Origin: Aliamphritea ceti
GTDB lineage: Bacteria; Pseudomonadota; Gammaproteobacteria; Pseudomonadales; Balneatricaceae
Length of the DNA: 64,000 nt
Assembly (NCBI RefSeq): GCF_024347215.1
Contig: NZ_AP025282.1
Span: forward strand, 2,108,001 to 2,172,000
Direction: 5' to 3'
Below, one piece after another: positions 32,162-41,461 of the stretch; the first letter of the stretch is position 1; each line of letters begins with the position of its first letter. A model generated the notes under the pieces. It had not been told where the DNA came from, made no database searches, and saw only the letters and a list, made by a program, of their open reading frames with translations. The position numbers and the translations under genes were made by a program.

Positions 32162-32514
32162 ACTTTATTCTCGATTATTACAACTACTGGATCGTCGTAT
32201 TTCTGATGATGGCCGGTTTTTACATTGTTATTTCAGCGAACAATCTGGTTAAGAAAATTGTTGGCCTGAATGTTTTTCAGACCTCTGTCTTCATGCTCTA
32301 TATCTCCATGGGTAAAGTCAGCGGAGGTACTGCTCCTATCGTGGTTGAAGGGGTTACTGAATATTCTAATCCTCTGCCTCACGTTCTTATTCTTACCGCC
32401 ATTGTTGTGGGTGTTGCCACAACGGCGGTGGGTCTTGCACTGGTTGTCCGGATTAAACGCGCTTATGGCACTGTTGAAGAGAATGAATTTGATAATAAGG
32501 ATGATGCGATCTGA
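32158..32514 (+). CDS. mrpC: Mrp/Mnh antiporter subunit C (NuoK-like)
   Basis: A 118-residue NuoK-like protein with three transmembrane segments. GFYIVISANNLVKKIVGLNVFQTSVFMLYISMG and PLPHVLILTAIVVGVATTAVGLAL are family hallmarks. Initiation is at GTG 32158, overlapping the preceding TGA. Its own TGA overlaps the next ATG. It ends with an acidic tail. Confidence 0.92.
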   Translation: MNFILDYYNYWIVVFLMMAGFYIVISANNLVKKIVGLNVFQTSVFMLYISMGKVSGGTAPIVVEGVTEYSNPLPHVLILTAIVVGVATTAVGLALVVRIKRAYGTVEENEFDNKDDAI

Positions 32515-34064
32515 TGCTTGAACAACATTTGCCTGCGCTTCCTATAATACTGCCCCTGATCGCAGCACCTATTGCACTTCTTCTGGGCCGGTCAATACTT
32601 TCCTGGGGCTTTGCCACCCTGGTCAGTGGTCTGGCATTTATATTCTCCTGGCAATTGCTGGCAGCAGCCTTATCTGATGGTGTGCTCAGCTATGCCGTTG
32701 GCGGTTGGGCGCCGCCCTGGGGAATCGAGTTACGGGTTGATGTTGCTAATGCCTTTGTCTTATTAGCAGTAACAGCTATCTCTACTCTGGTGCTGGTATA
32801 TTCAAAAGACAGCATAGAGAAAGAGGTGAAAGCTGCAAATCACTCGCTTTTTTATACCGCACACTTGCTATGCCTTGCAGGTCTTTCAGGCATTCTGATA
32901 ACCGGCGATGCGTTTAACCTCTTTGTATTCCTGGAAGTCTCTTCACTGGCGACCTATGCCTTAGTGAGTTTGGCTTCGGACCGGCGTTGTCTGACAGCAG
33001 CATTCCGTTATCTGGTGATGGGTACTATCGGTGCGACCTTTATCCTGATCGGTGTTGGCATGCTCTACATGAAAACCGGCACCCTGAACATGATGGATTT
33101 GGCGGTCAGAATAGACGCATACGACAGTAGTCGTACGATTAATACCGGGCTCGCGTTTATTATGGTGGGTGTCAGTATCAAGCTTGCACTGTTCCCGTTA
33201 CATATGTGGTTGCCGCCGGCATATACCCATGCCCCTTCGGCAGTGTCAGCATTTCTGTCCAGTACTGCTACGAAAGTGGCGGTCTACGTCATGATCCGCT
33301 TTATCTTCACTGTTTTCGGCATTGAGCATGTTTTTGTTGATATGGGGATGGGTCTGATCCTGATGGTGCTGGCGGTTGTTGCTATCTTTAAGTGCTCCTA
33401 TATGGCAACGGTACAAAGTAACGTTAAGACAGTACTTGCCTACAGCAGTGTTGCGCAAATTGGCTATATGATCCTTGGGCTTAGCCTGGTGAGTGTAGCG
33501 GGGCTCATGGCCGGTATGATCCATATCTTTAACCACGCGCTGATGAAGGGTGCCCTGTTTATGGCTGTGGGGGCAGTGTTTTATCGCGTTGGTTCTGTCG
33601 ATATCAAAGCGTTTGCAGGGCTGGGCAGGAAAATGCCTCTGACAATGGCGGCGTTTGCCATCGCTGGGCTGAGTATTATTGGTGTGCCGCTTACCGTTGG
33701 TTTTGTTAGCAAATGGTATTTAGTGACAGCAGCGCTGGAGCAGGATAACTGGATTGTAGCAGCGCTGGTATTGCTCGGTTCTCTGTTTGCGGTTGTCTAT
33801 ATTGGCCGGGTTCTTGAAGCGGCTTATTTTCAAAAACTGCCGGAATCACAGGGTTCGAAAAACATCAAAGAAGTTTCCTGGCTGATGCTGGCTCCGATGT
33901 GGGTGCTTGTGATTGCCAATATCTATTTCGGCATTGATACGTCCTTGACAACTGAAGCGGCGAATAGCGCTGCAGAGTGGCTTTTCCAAGCTGACAGTAT
34001 GTCAGTAAGTAAAGCGCTGGAAGGCCAGATGTCAGACACTGTAGTGCAGGAGGTTTCATCATGA
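32514..34064 (+). CDS. mrpD: Mrp antiporter subunit D (NuoM/N-like), first of three
   Basis: A 516-residue proton-conducting membrane subunit with about 14 hydrophobic segments. The two charged residues needed for proton movement are in place: Glu in the LFVFLEVSSLATYALV helix and Lys in GVSIKLALFPLHMWLPPAYTHAP. This is the protein in the operon most like canonical MrpD. Both ends overlap neighbouring genes by a few bases, so expression is tightly coupled. Confidence 0.9.
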   Translation: MLEQHLPALPIILPLIAAPIALLLGRSILSWGFATLVSGLAFIFSWQLLAAALSDGVLSYAVGGWAPPWGIELRVDVANAFVLLAVTAISTLVLVYSKDSIEKEVKAANHSLFYTAHLLCLAGLSGILITGDAFNLFVFLEVSSLATYALVSLASDRRCLTAAFRYLVMGTIGATFILIGVGMLYMKTGTLNMMDLAVRIDAYDSSRTINTGLAFIMVGVSIKLALFPLHMWLPPAYTHAPSAVSAFLSSTATKVAVYVMIRFIFTVFGIEHVFVDMGMGLILMVLAVVAIFKCSYMATVQSNVKTVLAYSSVAQIGYMILGLSLVSVAGLMAGMIHIFNHALMKGALFMAVGAVFYRVGSVDIKAFAGLGRKMPLTMAAFAIAGLSIIGVPLTVGFVSKWYLVTAALEQDNWIVAALVLLGSLFAVVYIGRVLEAAYFQKLPESQGSKNIKEVSWLMLAPMWVLVIANIYFGIDTSLTTEAANSAAEWLFQADSMSVSKALEGQMSDTVVQEVSS

Positions 34065-35608
34065 ATCTCTGGCAGGCATTCGAACCGGCGCAGTTAATTG
34101 CGCTATCTATCTGTGTTCCTTTTATTGGTGCGCTACTGGTTGTTGCGACGGGGAAATTACCTAACCTGCGTGAAGCGGTGACGCTGATAACAGCCGTCAT
34201 ATTGTTCAGTATTGTTCTGGCAATTACTGATTACACTTTCAAAGGAACTGCTCTTCAATTAGATGTGGTTGAGATATTTCCGGGGCTTGGTATCAGCTTT
34301 AATGTTGAACCTTTAGGCGTGCTGTTTGCTATCGTTGCCAGCTTTCTGTGGATCGTTACCAGCATATATGCCATTGGATATATGCGCGGCCATCATGAAG
34401 TAAACCAGACGCGCTTCTTCTGCTGTTTTGCATTGGCAATCAGTTCAGTCATGGGCATCTGTTTTTCAGGTAACCTGCTTACGCTGTTCATTTTCTATGA
34501 GGTACTGACGCTTTCAACTTACCCTCTGGTAACTCATGCCGGCAACGATGCGGCGAAGCAGGGTGGGCGGGTCTACCTGGGCATTCTGCTGAGTACCTCA
34601 ATTGCATTCCTGCTATTCGCGGTGCTGGGTACCTATGTCCTGACCGGAACGCTGGATTTCCGGGCTGGCGGTATTTTTGATGACTCCCATAATAAGGTGG
34701 TTCTCAGTGTTCTGCTTGTTCTGTTCTGCTACGGCGTGGGTAAAGCGGCTATTATGCCTTTCCATCGCTGGCTGCCCGCTGCGATGGTTGCACCTACCCC
34801 GGTAAGTGCCTTATTGCACGCAGTTGCGGTCGTAAAAGCCGGTGTGTTCAGCATTCTGAAGATTGTTATCTATATCTTTGGTATTGAAGGTCTGAAGGAT
34901 CTGGCGACAACCGATCTCATGTTGTATATCGGTGCGGCGACCATACTGCTGTCATCCTGTATCGCCATGACCAAGGATAACCTGAAAGCCCGTTTGGCTT
35001 ACTCAACAGTGAGTCAGCTGAGTTATATCGTGGTCGGTGCATTGCTCGCATCTTCCATCGCCAGTGCTGGTGCTGCCTTGCATATTGCGACTCATGCGGT
35101 CGGTAAGATCACGCTGTTCTTCTGTGCCGGTGCCATCATGGTCGCCAGCCATAAGAAAAACATCAGTGATATGGTGGGGCTGGGGCGCAAGATGCCGATT
35201 ACTTTTGCCGCGTTCGCTATCGGTGCCATCAGTATTATCGGCTTACCACCGATGGCAGGCACCTGGAGTAAATGGTATCTCGCCATTGGTGCGTTAGAGA
35301 CGGATAAACTCATCATAGTGGCAGTGCTGATGATAAGTTCCCTGCTGAACATTGCTTACCTGTTACCGATTCCGATCAAGGCGTTTTTCAGCAAGCCTGC
35401 GGAAGGTGCTCAGCCATGGTCCTGGTCAGAAACTAAGGAAGCGCCGTTACCCATTCTGATTGCGCTGTCGATCACTTCTGTTGGTTGTCTTGCACTGTTT
35501 TTCTATCTTCAGCCCCTGGTCGATCTTATTAATCTGATCCCGGGAGTCTCAACCGACATGCCAGCTTCAACGGATACGAGCGTTTCAACGAATATGGGGG
35601 AGGGCTAG
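34061..35608 (+). CDS. Mrp antiporter NuoM/N-like subunit, second of three
   Basis: A 515-residue proton-conducting subunit. It keeps the conserved Glu (LFIFYEVLTLSTYPLV) and Lys (GVGKAAIMPFHRWLPAAMVAPTP), so it should be functional as a channel. It is a paralogue of the genes on either side. Canonical Mrp has only two such subunits (MrpA and MrpD); having three separate ones is unusual. Its C-terminal tail is Ser/Thr-rich. The next gene starts immediately after its stop. Confidence 0.88.
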   Translation: MNLWQAFEPAQLIALSICVPFIGALLVVATGKLPNLREAVTLITAVILFSIVLAITDYTFKGTALQLDVVEIFPGLGISFNVEPLGVLFAIVASFLWIVTSIYAIGYMRGHHEVNQTRFFCCFALAISSVMGICFSGNLLTLFIFYEVLTLSTYPLVTHAGNDAAKQGGRVYLGILLSTSIAFLLFAVLGTYVLTGTLDFRAGGIFDDSHNKVVLSVLLVLFCYGVGKAAIMPFHRWLPAAMVAPTPVSALLHAVAVVKAGVFSILKIVIYIFGIEGLKDLATTDLMLYIGAATILLSSCIAMTKDNLKARLAYSTVSQLSYIVVGALLASSIASAGAALHIATHAVGKITLFFCAGAIMVASHKKNISDMVGLGRKMPITFAAFAIGAISIIGLPPMAGTWSKWYLAIGALETDKLIIVAVLMISSLLNIAYLLPIPIKAFFSKPAEGAQPWSWSETKEAPLPILIALSITSVGCLALFFYLQPLVDLINLIPGVSTDMPASTDTSVSTNMGEG

Positions 35609-35863
35609 ATGTCTGATAATCATGATTCAGATGGCTGGTTTGATAAGCCGGAAAACGTTAAAAAAATGTTAAGAGTTTTCTATGTTATCTGCGGCCTGTT
35701 AGTCCTGGTTGATTTTATGGTGCACCGGCATATTTATCACGACTGGGAGAACATCCCGGCATTTTATGCCATCTATGGTTTTATTGGTTGTGTTGTTCTG
35801 GTGCTTATTGCTACAGAGATGCGTAAGTACCTGATGCGTGGGGAAGATTACTACGATGAATAG
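35609..35863 (+). CDS. Small two-TM membrane protein in the Mrp operon
   Basis: An 84-residue protein I do not recognise by name. It has an acidic N-terminus (SDNHDSDGWFD), two hydrophobic segments (VFYVICGLLVLVDFMV and FYAIYGFIGCVVLVLI) and an acidic C-terminus (RGEDYYDE), with VHRHIYHDW between them. Its position inside the operon, directly abutting one channel subunit and overlapping the next, suggests it is an additional subunit or assembly factor. Confidence 0.8.
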   Translation: MSDNHDSDGWFDKPENVKKMLRVFYVICGLLVLVDFMVHRHIYHDWENIPAFYAIYGFIGCVVLVLIATEMRKYLMRGEDYYDE

Positions 35864-37571
35864 TGTGATACCGTTTCTTCCTTTGCTGCTAGGTGCTCTG
35901 GCGGCAATTGTGCTGCGGGGCTGGCTGCGTAATCTGATAATGATAGTGGCACCGATTCTGGGGGCTATAAACCTGATGGGGATGGACCATGGTGTGTTCT
36001 GGTCCCTCGAGTTTATGGGGTATGCTCTGGAGCCGGTAAAAGTAGACAAACTCAGCCTGATGTTTGGTTACCTGTTCCATCTCGCTTCATTGATTGCTGT
36101 TATTTATGCGCTGCATGTTAAAGATACAGTGCAGCATGTGTCTGGCCTGGCTTATGCAGCAAGTGCTGTCGGCGCCGTGTTTGCAGGCGACCTGCTTACG
36201 CTGTTTATCTTCTGGGAATTGCTGGCGCTGACGTCGGTATTTCTGATCTGGGCCCGTCGGACGGATCGTGCTTACTCTTCTGGCATTCGCTACCTGATCA
36301 TTCAGATATTGTCTGGCGTCCTGTTGCTCGTAGGCCTGTTGATTTTCGCCCAGGTAAATAACAGTTTGTTGTTCACTCACATCGGCTTGCAACATGAAGG
36401 TATAGCCCAGCTAGGGGCCTGGTTAATTTTCTTTGGCTTTGGTATCAAGTGTGCGTTCCCGTTTATGCACAACTGGCTAACGGACTCTTACCCTGAGGCA
36501 ACCCCAAGCGGTACAATTTTCTTAGCTTCGTTCACAACGAAGGTAGCGGTATACGCCTTTGCCCGTGGCTTTCCGGGTGAGGAAATTCTGGTCTGGATCG
36601 GCGTCACAATGGCGTGTTTCCCGATCTTCTTTGCCGTGATTGAGAATGATCTTCGCCGGGTACTTGCTTATAGTCTGATCAACCAGATCGGCTTTATGAT
36701 AGTGGGTATTGGTATCGGTACTGCTCTCGCTTTAAATGGTGCCGTCGCACACGCCTTTAATGACGTTATCTTTAAAGGCCTGCTGATGATGACCATGGGT
36801 GCGGTATTGCACATGACAGGTAAAATCAACGGCTCTGAGCTGGGTGGCTTATATAAAAGTATGCCCAAAACCACGGTGCTCTGTATTGTCGGTGCTGCCT
36901 CTATCTCGGCTTTCCCACTGTTCAGCGGTTTCGTATCTAAGTCGATGATTATGGCCGCAGCTGTTTCCGAAGGCTATGATGTGGTCTGGCTGTTGTTGTT
37001 GTTTGCTGCTGCAGGTGTATTCCACCACGCAGGCATCAAGATCCCTTACTTTGCATTCTTTGCTCACGATTCAGGTATCCGTACAACAGAACCGCCTAAA
37101 AACATGCTTATCGCCATGACGTTGGCAGCAGTAGCCTGTGTTGTTTTAGGTACTTTCCCGGCCCAGACGGTTTATGCCCTGTTACCGTGGGAGCATAACT
37201 ATCAGCCTTATGATGTTACCCACGTGTTAACTCAGTTGCAGTTGCTGTTTTTCTCAGCACTCGCCTTTGTATGGCTGAACCTGAAGAATATGTATCCGCC
37301 TGAGCTACCATCGACCAATCTCGATGCTGACTGGTTCTACCGTAAGCTTGCGCCGGCTGTTGTGAAACGGGTGGCGAGCACAACCTACGGTGCTTATGTC
37401 AGCGTTGAAAATTCTGTAATCCTTTCAGTCAAACGAATGGTACAGAATTCATATGATGCAGAGGCAGGCCAGCCAAAGGGCTACTTCGCTAAGCTATGGC
37501 CAACTGAAACCATGGTTGTCTGGGTAGCGATATTGCTGGTGGTCTATCTGCTATTTTATTACCTGCACTGA
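35856..37571 (+). CDS. Mrp antiporter NuoL/M-like subunit, third of three
   Basis: A 571-residue proton-conducting subunit starting at ATG 35856, overlapping the stop of the preceding gene; a GTG at 35838 would add six residues without reason. The conserved Glu (LFIFWELLALTSVFLIWA) and Lys (GFGIKCAFPFMHNWLTDSYPEA) are present. A C-terminal extension (about 470-571) contains an amphipathic stretch and a final membrane helix (VVWVAILLVVYLLFYY), which is NuoL/MrpA-like. It may take the place of the MrpA N-terminal half. Last gene of the operon. Confidence 0.88.
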   Translation: MNSVIPFLPLLLGALAAIVLRGWLRNLIMIVAPILGAINLMGMDHGVFWSLEFMGYALEPVKVDKLSLMFGYLFHLASLIAVIYALHVKDTVQHVSGLAYAASAVGAVFAGDLLTLFIFWELLALTSVFLIWARRTDRAYSSGIRYLIIQILSGVLLLVGLLIFAQVNNSLLFTHIGLQHEGIAQLGAWLIFFGFGIKCAFPFMHNWLTDSYPEATPSGTIFLASFTTKVAVYAFARGFPGEEILVWIGVTMACFPIFFAVIENDLRRVLAYSLINQIGFMIVGIGIGTALALNGAVAHAFNDVIFKGLLMMTMGAVLHMTGKINGSELGGLYKSMPKTTVLCIVGAASISAFPLFSGFVSKSMIMAAAVSEGYDVVWLLLLFAAAGVFHHAGIKIPYFAFFAHDSGIRTTEPPKNMLIAMTLAAVACVVLGTFPAQTVYALLPWEHNYQPYDVTHVLTQLQLLFFSALAFVWLNLKNMYPPELPSTNLDADWFYRKLAPAVVKRVASTTYGAYVSVENSVILSVKRMVQNSYDAEAGQPKGYFAKLWPTETMVVWVAILLVVYLLFYYLH

Positions 37572-38243
37572 TTATCCTGAGTACTGTTCAGTTTCAGATG
37601 GCAGTTTTAGATAGTAAAGTGCGGATCGACACTCTTGTGTATTCATGACATCGTGTCCTGAATATTATTGGTGATAAAGCCAATTTCAAGAGACTAAAGC
37701 GACTGGAATGCTCTTAAGCCGATTAATTAAGGGCTTTCAGATTGTCTTCATTCTAATTTTGTCTTTAGTGCTAATATGCCCGCCAATTTCTGGGGGGGCT
37801 ACAGCCTGGCTTTGTCTTCGTTATAACCCCCCAATCATAAGTGGTTTGAAGTAATTAGAACCAGGTTAATTCAGCAGTATTTCTAACTGCGCTCCCCGGT
37901 TTATAGGGTTTCGAGAGTAAATTATCTCCGAATGATCCTCTTATTAATTACGCGCCAAGCTGTAATAATTATTCTAAATATGTCTTCGTGAAGTTGTTTG
38001 TGACAACTGGTAGAAGTGTGTTGCAAGGATACACTGAGTCCGCAGTGCGAAGCGGACTGTTGGCTTTTCTTTACCGGTCATTTGATGTCGATAACAAGAA
38101 AGTCATCGCGATGATAACCCATATACCTTAGCTGTAATTTATCAAAATGTTCTTGCATCGAGTCGTAATATTTGAAATATTGTTAACATGTTAATTAATT
38201 ATAGATACCTTAACAGTGATCTATAAATTGTGAGGATCGCTGA
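37572..38243. other. Gene-free stretch with direct-repeat copy 1 and a hairpin
   Basis: About 670 bases with no credible gene. It contains the left copy of an 85-bp direct repeat (37741-37826) and a hairpin AGTCCGC-N8-GCGGACT (38037-38058) followed by a weak T-rich stretch. No clear terminator for the Mrp operon and no clear promoter for the monooxygenase could be assigned. Confidence 0.5.
37741..37826. repeat. ~85-bp direct repeat, left copy
   Basis: Begins ATTGTCTTCATTCTAA, contains TTAGTGCTAATATGCCCGCC and GGCTACAGCCTGGC, and ends TTGTCTTCGTTATAA. The right copy is at 40311-40394 in the same orientation. The start and end of each unit are themselves similar. Confidence 0.85.
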
Positions 38244-40178
38244 ATGCAATATCATCTGAATGGGTTCAAACCCGGCAATTACCAAGTTCCTGATGAGGCC
38301 AGAGAGCCTTATCCCACACCAGCGACTGTGGATCTGCCTGATGAAGTGGATGTTCTGATCATAGGCACCGGTCCTGCGGGTTTGACCATGGCGCGACAGC
38401 TGTCTGAGTTTACTGACATTAAAACATGCATTGTTGATATGGCACCTGGTCCTTTGTTATTTGGACGCGCAGATGGTATTTCCTGCCGTACAATGGAGAT
38501 CATGGAGGCCTTTAATAGCAGTGAAATGGTAGTGAAAGAGACCTATCAGCTGAAACAAAATACATTTTGGGAGCCTGACGAAGCCAACCCTGCAAACATT
38601 AAACTCACGCATAAGATTGCTGATGCCCGCGCCGGGTTATCTGAATTTGTACACGGTATTGTTAATCAGGCGCGTCTGCATGAGTTGTTGGTTGATGGTA
38701 TGGAAAGATCGGTCAGTCACCTTAGTCCTCATTACAGCCGTGAACTGGTTGAGATGAATATTGACGAAAGTCTCGCTCAGGATCTCGATGCTTACCCTGT
38801 AACCGCCACTTTCAGGAGAACCGATGACTCGGGAGCAGGAAAGACCGAAACAGTTAAGGCGCGTTATATCGTGGGTTGTGACGGTGCCAGAAGCCGCGTT
38901 CGAAAAAGCATGGATATACCTTTAGAAGGTGATTCTGCCAATAAAGCGTGGGGTGTTATGGATATCCTGCTAACAACCGATTTTCCCGATATCCGCGTTA
39001 AGAGCTTTATCCAGTCTAAAGATCACGGTGCTGTGATGACTATCCCTCGGGAGGGCGGCTACCTGTGTCGGTTCTATGTAGAGCTGGATCTGCTGGGTAA
39101 AGATAAACGTGTAAGGGATGCCAATCTGACCGAGCAAGATCTTATCGCCAAAGCTCAGAAGGTTTTTCACCCTTACACATTGGATGTGAAAGAAGTAGCC
39201 TGGTGGTCCGTCTATGAGGTAGGCCAACGCATTGCTGAGCGTTTTGATAATCGCCCCGCAGGTAGCCCAGATAATATTATTCCCCGTGGATTTGTCGCTG
39301 GTGACGCCTGTCATACGCACAGTCCCAAAGGCGGCTGGGGGTTGAATACCTCATTGCCTGATACCTTCAATCTGGGCTGGAAACTGGCCGCTGTACTTCA
39401 GGGCAGAAGCGATCCCAAGTTGTTGAGTACCTACGGAACAGAGAGACGTAAAGTGGCACAGCAGTTGATTGACGCTGACCGTGAGTTGTCCAAACTGGTT
39501 GCTACCCGACCAACTGCAGGCGATGACTCTGAGAAGGCACAAGTCGACACAGCTAAGATCGAAGCCTTCATGAAACGCCAAAGCGGTTTTGTCTCCGGGA
39601 CTTCCATCGAGTACTTCCCGTCATACATTTCCACTGGGCAGGAAAACCAAAACTTAGCCACTGGTTTTAAAATTGGTCAACGTTTCCACTCGGCTGAAGC
39701 CACTCGCGTAGCGGATGGCAGAAGCCAGCATTTGGGGCATCTTGTAAAGGCTGATGGTCGCTGGCGCATTTTCATATTTGGTGGCACTCAACTCCCTACT
39801 GATCCTGCGTCAGATGTATATCAATTCATTGATTTCTTAGCTAACGATGTATCTTCACCCGTGCATAAATACACGCCGAAGGATGCAGATGTTGATTCAG
39901 TCTTTGATACCTATGCTGTATTCCAGCAACGGGATTTGTCGATGCATGATCTGCATGACTATTTGTGGCCGGCAAAAGGAAAGTATGGGTTGCGGGACTA
40001 CGAAAAAGTGTTTCACGCTGAAGAAGGCAATGATATTTATGATCTGCGCGGTATTGACCGATCCGCTGGCTGTCTGGTGATTGTAAGACCTGATCAGCAT
40101 ATCGCCAGTATCTTACCTGTTACGGCACACGATGAACTAAAACAGTTCTTTGAAGTTTTTATGATTGAGCAGAAGTAA
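38244..40178 (+). CDS. mobA: FAD-dependent aromatic monooxygenase, 3-hydroxybenzoate 4-monooxygenase-like
   Basis: A 644-residue class A flavoprotein hydroxylase. An FAD-binding GTGPAG motif is at 41-46, GCDGARSRVRK is the NADPH/FAD motif near 215, GDACHTHSPKGGWG begins at 353, and the C-terminal 180 residues form the thioredoxin-like dimerisation domain of the phenol hydroxylase family. The N-terminus (MQYHLNGFKPG) and NQARLHELL are like MobA of Comamonas, which makes protocatechuate from 3-hydroxybenzoate. No ring-cleavage or transport gene is adjacent, so the substrate is a best guess. The gene is alone and flanked by direct repeats. Confidence 0.82.
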   Translation: MQYHLNGFKPGNYQVPDEAREPYPTPATVDLPDEVDVLIIGTGPAGLTMARQLSEFTDIKTCIVDMAPGPLLFGRADGISCRTMEIMEAFNSSEMVVKETYQLKQNTFWEPDEANPANIKLTHKIADARAGLSEFVHGIVNQARLHELLVDGMERSVSHLSPHYSRELVEMNIDESLAQDLDAYPVTATFRRTDDSGAGKTETVKARYIVGCDGARSRVRKSMDIPLEGDSANKAWGVMDILLTTDFPDIRVKSFIQSKDHGAVMTIPREGGYLCRFYVELDLLGKDKRVRDANLTEQDLIAKAQKVFHPYTLDVKEVAWWSVYEVGQRIAERFDNRPAGSPDNIIPRGFVAGDACHTHSPKGGWGLNTSLPDTFNLGWKLAAVLQGRSDPKLLSTYGTERRKVAQQLIDADRELSKLVATRPTAGDDSEKAQVDTAKIEAFMKRQSGFVSGTSIEYFPSYISTGQENQNLATGFKIGQRFHSAEATRVADGRSQHLGHLVKADGRWRIFIFGGTQLPTDPASDVYQFIDFLANDVSSPVHKYTPKDADVDSVFDTYAVFQQRDLSMHDLHDYLWPAKGKYGLRDYEKVFHAEEGNDIYDLRGIDRSAGCLVIVRPDQHIASILPVTAHDELKQFFEVFMIEQK

Positions 40179-40532
40179 CAGCCTCATTGCATGAATAAAT
40201 GCACCATAAGTCCGCCGAATCACTTGGCGGGCTTATTATCCCTTCCCTGTAGAAATTTCAGTCTAGTGCTAAAAGATTGATTTCAGGCCCCGTAATACGA
40301 GGCTTGTAATATTGTCTTCGTTTTAACTTCATTATTAGTGCTAAAATGCCCGCCGAAATATTGGGGCTACAGCCTGGCGTTGTCTTCGTTTTAAATTCCT
40401 TCAATACATTGGTTGTGTATTCAAGGAAGTGACACGCAAACACTTCTGTTGTGTTTATTGCTGCGTTCCTTTATCTGCAGGGGCTTCAGATATTTCATTC
40501 ACCGAAAGATATGATTAAACAAGAGGTTCAAC
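40179..40532. other. Gene-free stretch with direct-repeat copy 2
   Basis: About 350 bases. It holds the right copy of the 85-bp repeat, an extra fragment TAGTGCTAAAA at 40264 that matches part of the unit, and a possible terminator-like hairpin CCGCC...GGCGG (40212-40230) after the monooxygenase. No gene is credible here. Confidence 0.5.
40311..40394. repeat. ~85-bp direct repeat, right copy
   Basis: Begins ATTGTCTTCGTTTTAA, contains TTAGTGCTAAAATGCCCGCC and GGCTACAGCCTGGC, and ends TTGTCTTCGTTTTAA. It aligns with the left copy at 37741 with small gaps, so the two copies bracket the monooxygenase gene. Confidence 0.85.
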
Positions 40533-40751
40533 ATGGTGTTGTTCTTTCCCATTCAGCAAGAACTTGATTGCATTAGTGATAGTGGTCGCATTCTTGGGAA
40601 GATAAAGTTTGATGGCTCTGAATCTGAGTACATATTCTGCCCTGACGAGGAATCAATCGTTTTATCAGGCGTAGAAGAAGCGTGCATTGTAGAGAGGCTG
40701 GCGGGGCTTGCGTCAGGTAAGTACTCAATGGCTATGCAGGATGATGATTGA
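40533..40751 (+). CDS. Small hypothetical protein
   Basis: A 72-residue acidic protein I do not recognise. Its pattern of short strands (CISDSGRILGKIKFDGSESE, then YIFCPDEESIVLSGVEE) suggests a small beta-rich domain. A GAGG site precedes the ATG. It lies 45 bases before the broken YcxB-like gene and may be cotranscribed with it. No membrane segment is visible. Confidence 0.5.
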   Translation: MVLFFPIQQELDCISDSGRILGKIKFDGSESEYIFCPDEESIVLSGVEEACIVERLAGLASGKYSMAMQDDD

Positions 40752-40796
40752 TTCGTTCTGATCTGGTTGCTGGTCGGGAGTAAATCAAGGTGAAAC

Positions 40797-41282
40797 ATGA
40801 CAGAGAATTATTCTTTTAGCACGTCTTTTACACTAAGTAAGACGTATTTATGTGAGTGTTATGAGCAATCGGTAGTACAAGATCCGTCTTTAATGAAATA
40901 CAGACGGGCTGCTATTTAGTTGGTACTTGGTGTAGGGCTGCTAGCCTCTGATATGATCAGCAAATATATTGCTTATTTTGTGATTTCATTGGGGGCTTTA
41001 GAAGTTTTTAGCACCCGATATCATAAAACCTGGTGGCTTTGGCGGCAGATGTTAGGTAAATCTTATAAGAGCAAAGTCACTATCCATGTCGATGAAGAAG
41101 GGATCAATACTTGTTCGCAACATGTGAATGAAACGATTAAATGGCAGGATATTACAGAGATAAAGCAAACGGTTCTGGGAATGATTATTCGTTATCCCAA
41201 AGGGACCAGTTATCTTTCTAACAGTAATCTGGATGATGTATCAGTTGAATATATTGTTCAGCAAATAAAAGGGGCTCTGTAG
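40797..41282 (+). pseudogene. YcxB-like protein gene interrupted by an in-frame TAG
   Basis: An ATG at 40797 opens a frame of 40 codons ending at TAG 40917-40919, and the same frame continues without a gap for another 120 codons to 41282. Read through, the 160-residue product has an N-terminal cytoplasmic part, two membrane-like segments (VLGVGLLASDM, YIAYFVISLGALEVF) and a C-terminal domain with INTCSQHVNETIKWQDITEIKQT, which is the layout of YcxB-like proteins. The single stop makes it a nonsense-type pseudogene or a sequencing error. The downstream piece lacks a good ribosome site. Confidence 0.65.
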
Positions 41283-41461
41283 AGTTTACTTTCCCTTCAT
41301 CTGTTCAGGCGGAATAAAAAGAAAATTGCTATTAGGTAGCAGATTAAATATCGGCCTAAGTATTATCCTCGTACTGCCTCAGAAGGCCGTTATAAAGATA
41401 ATGAGACCCTGATCTCAGATTTGTGAAATCGGGGTCGTCATTATTTCCTTCAAGGAATTCT

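Noticed and set aside
40258..40443. A 61-codon minus-strand frame in direct-repeat copy 2
   Set aside because: It lies entirely in repeat sequence, and the same frame is not maintained in the left copy.
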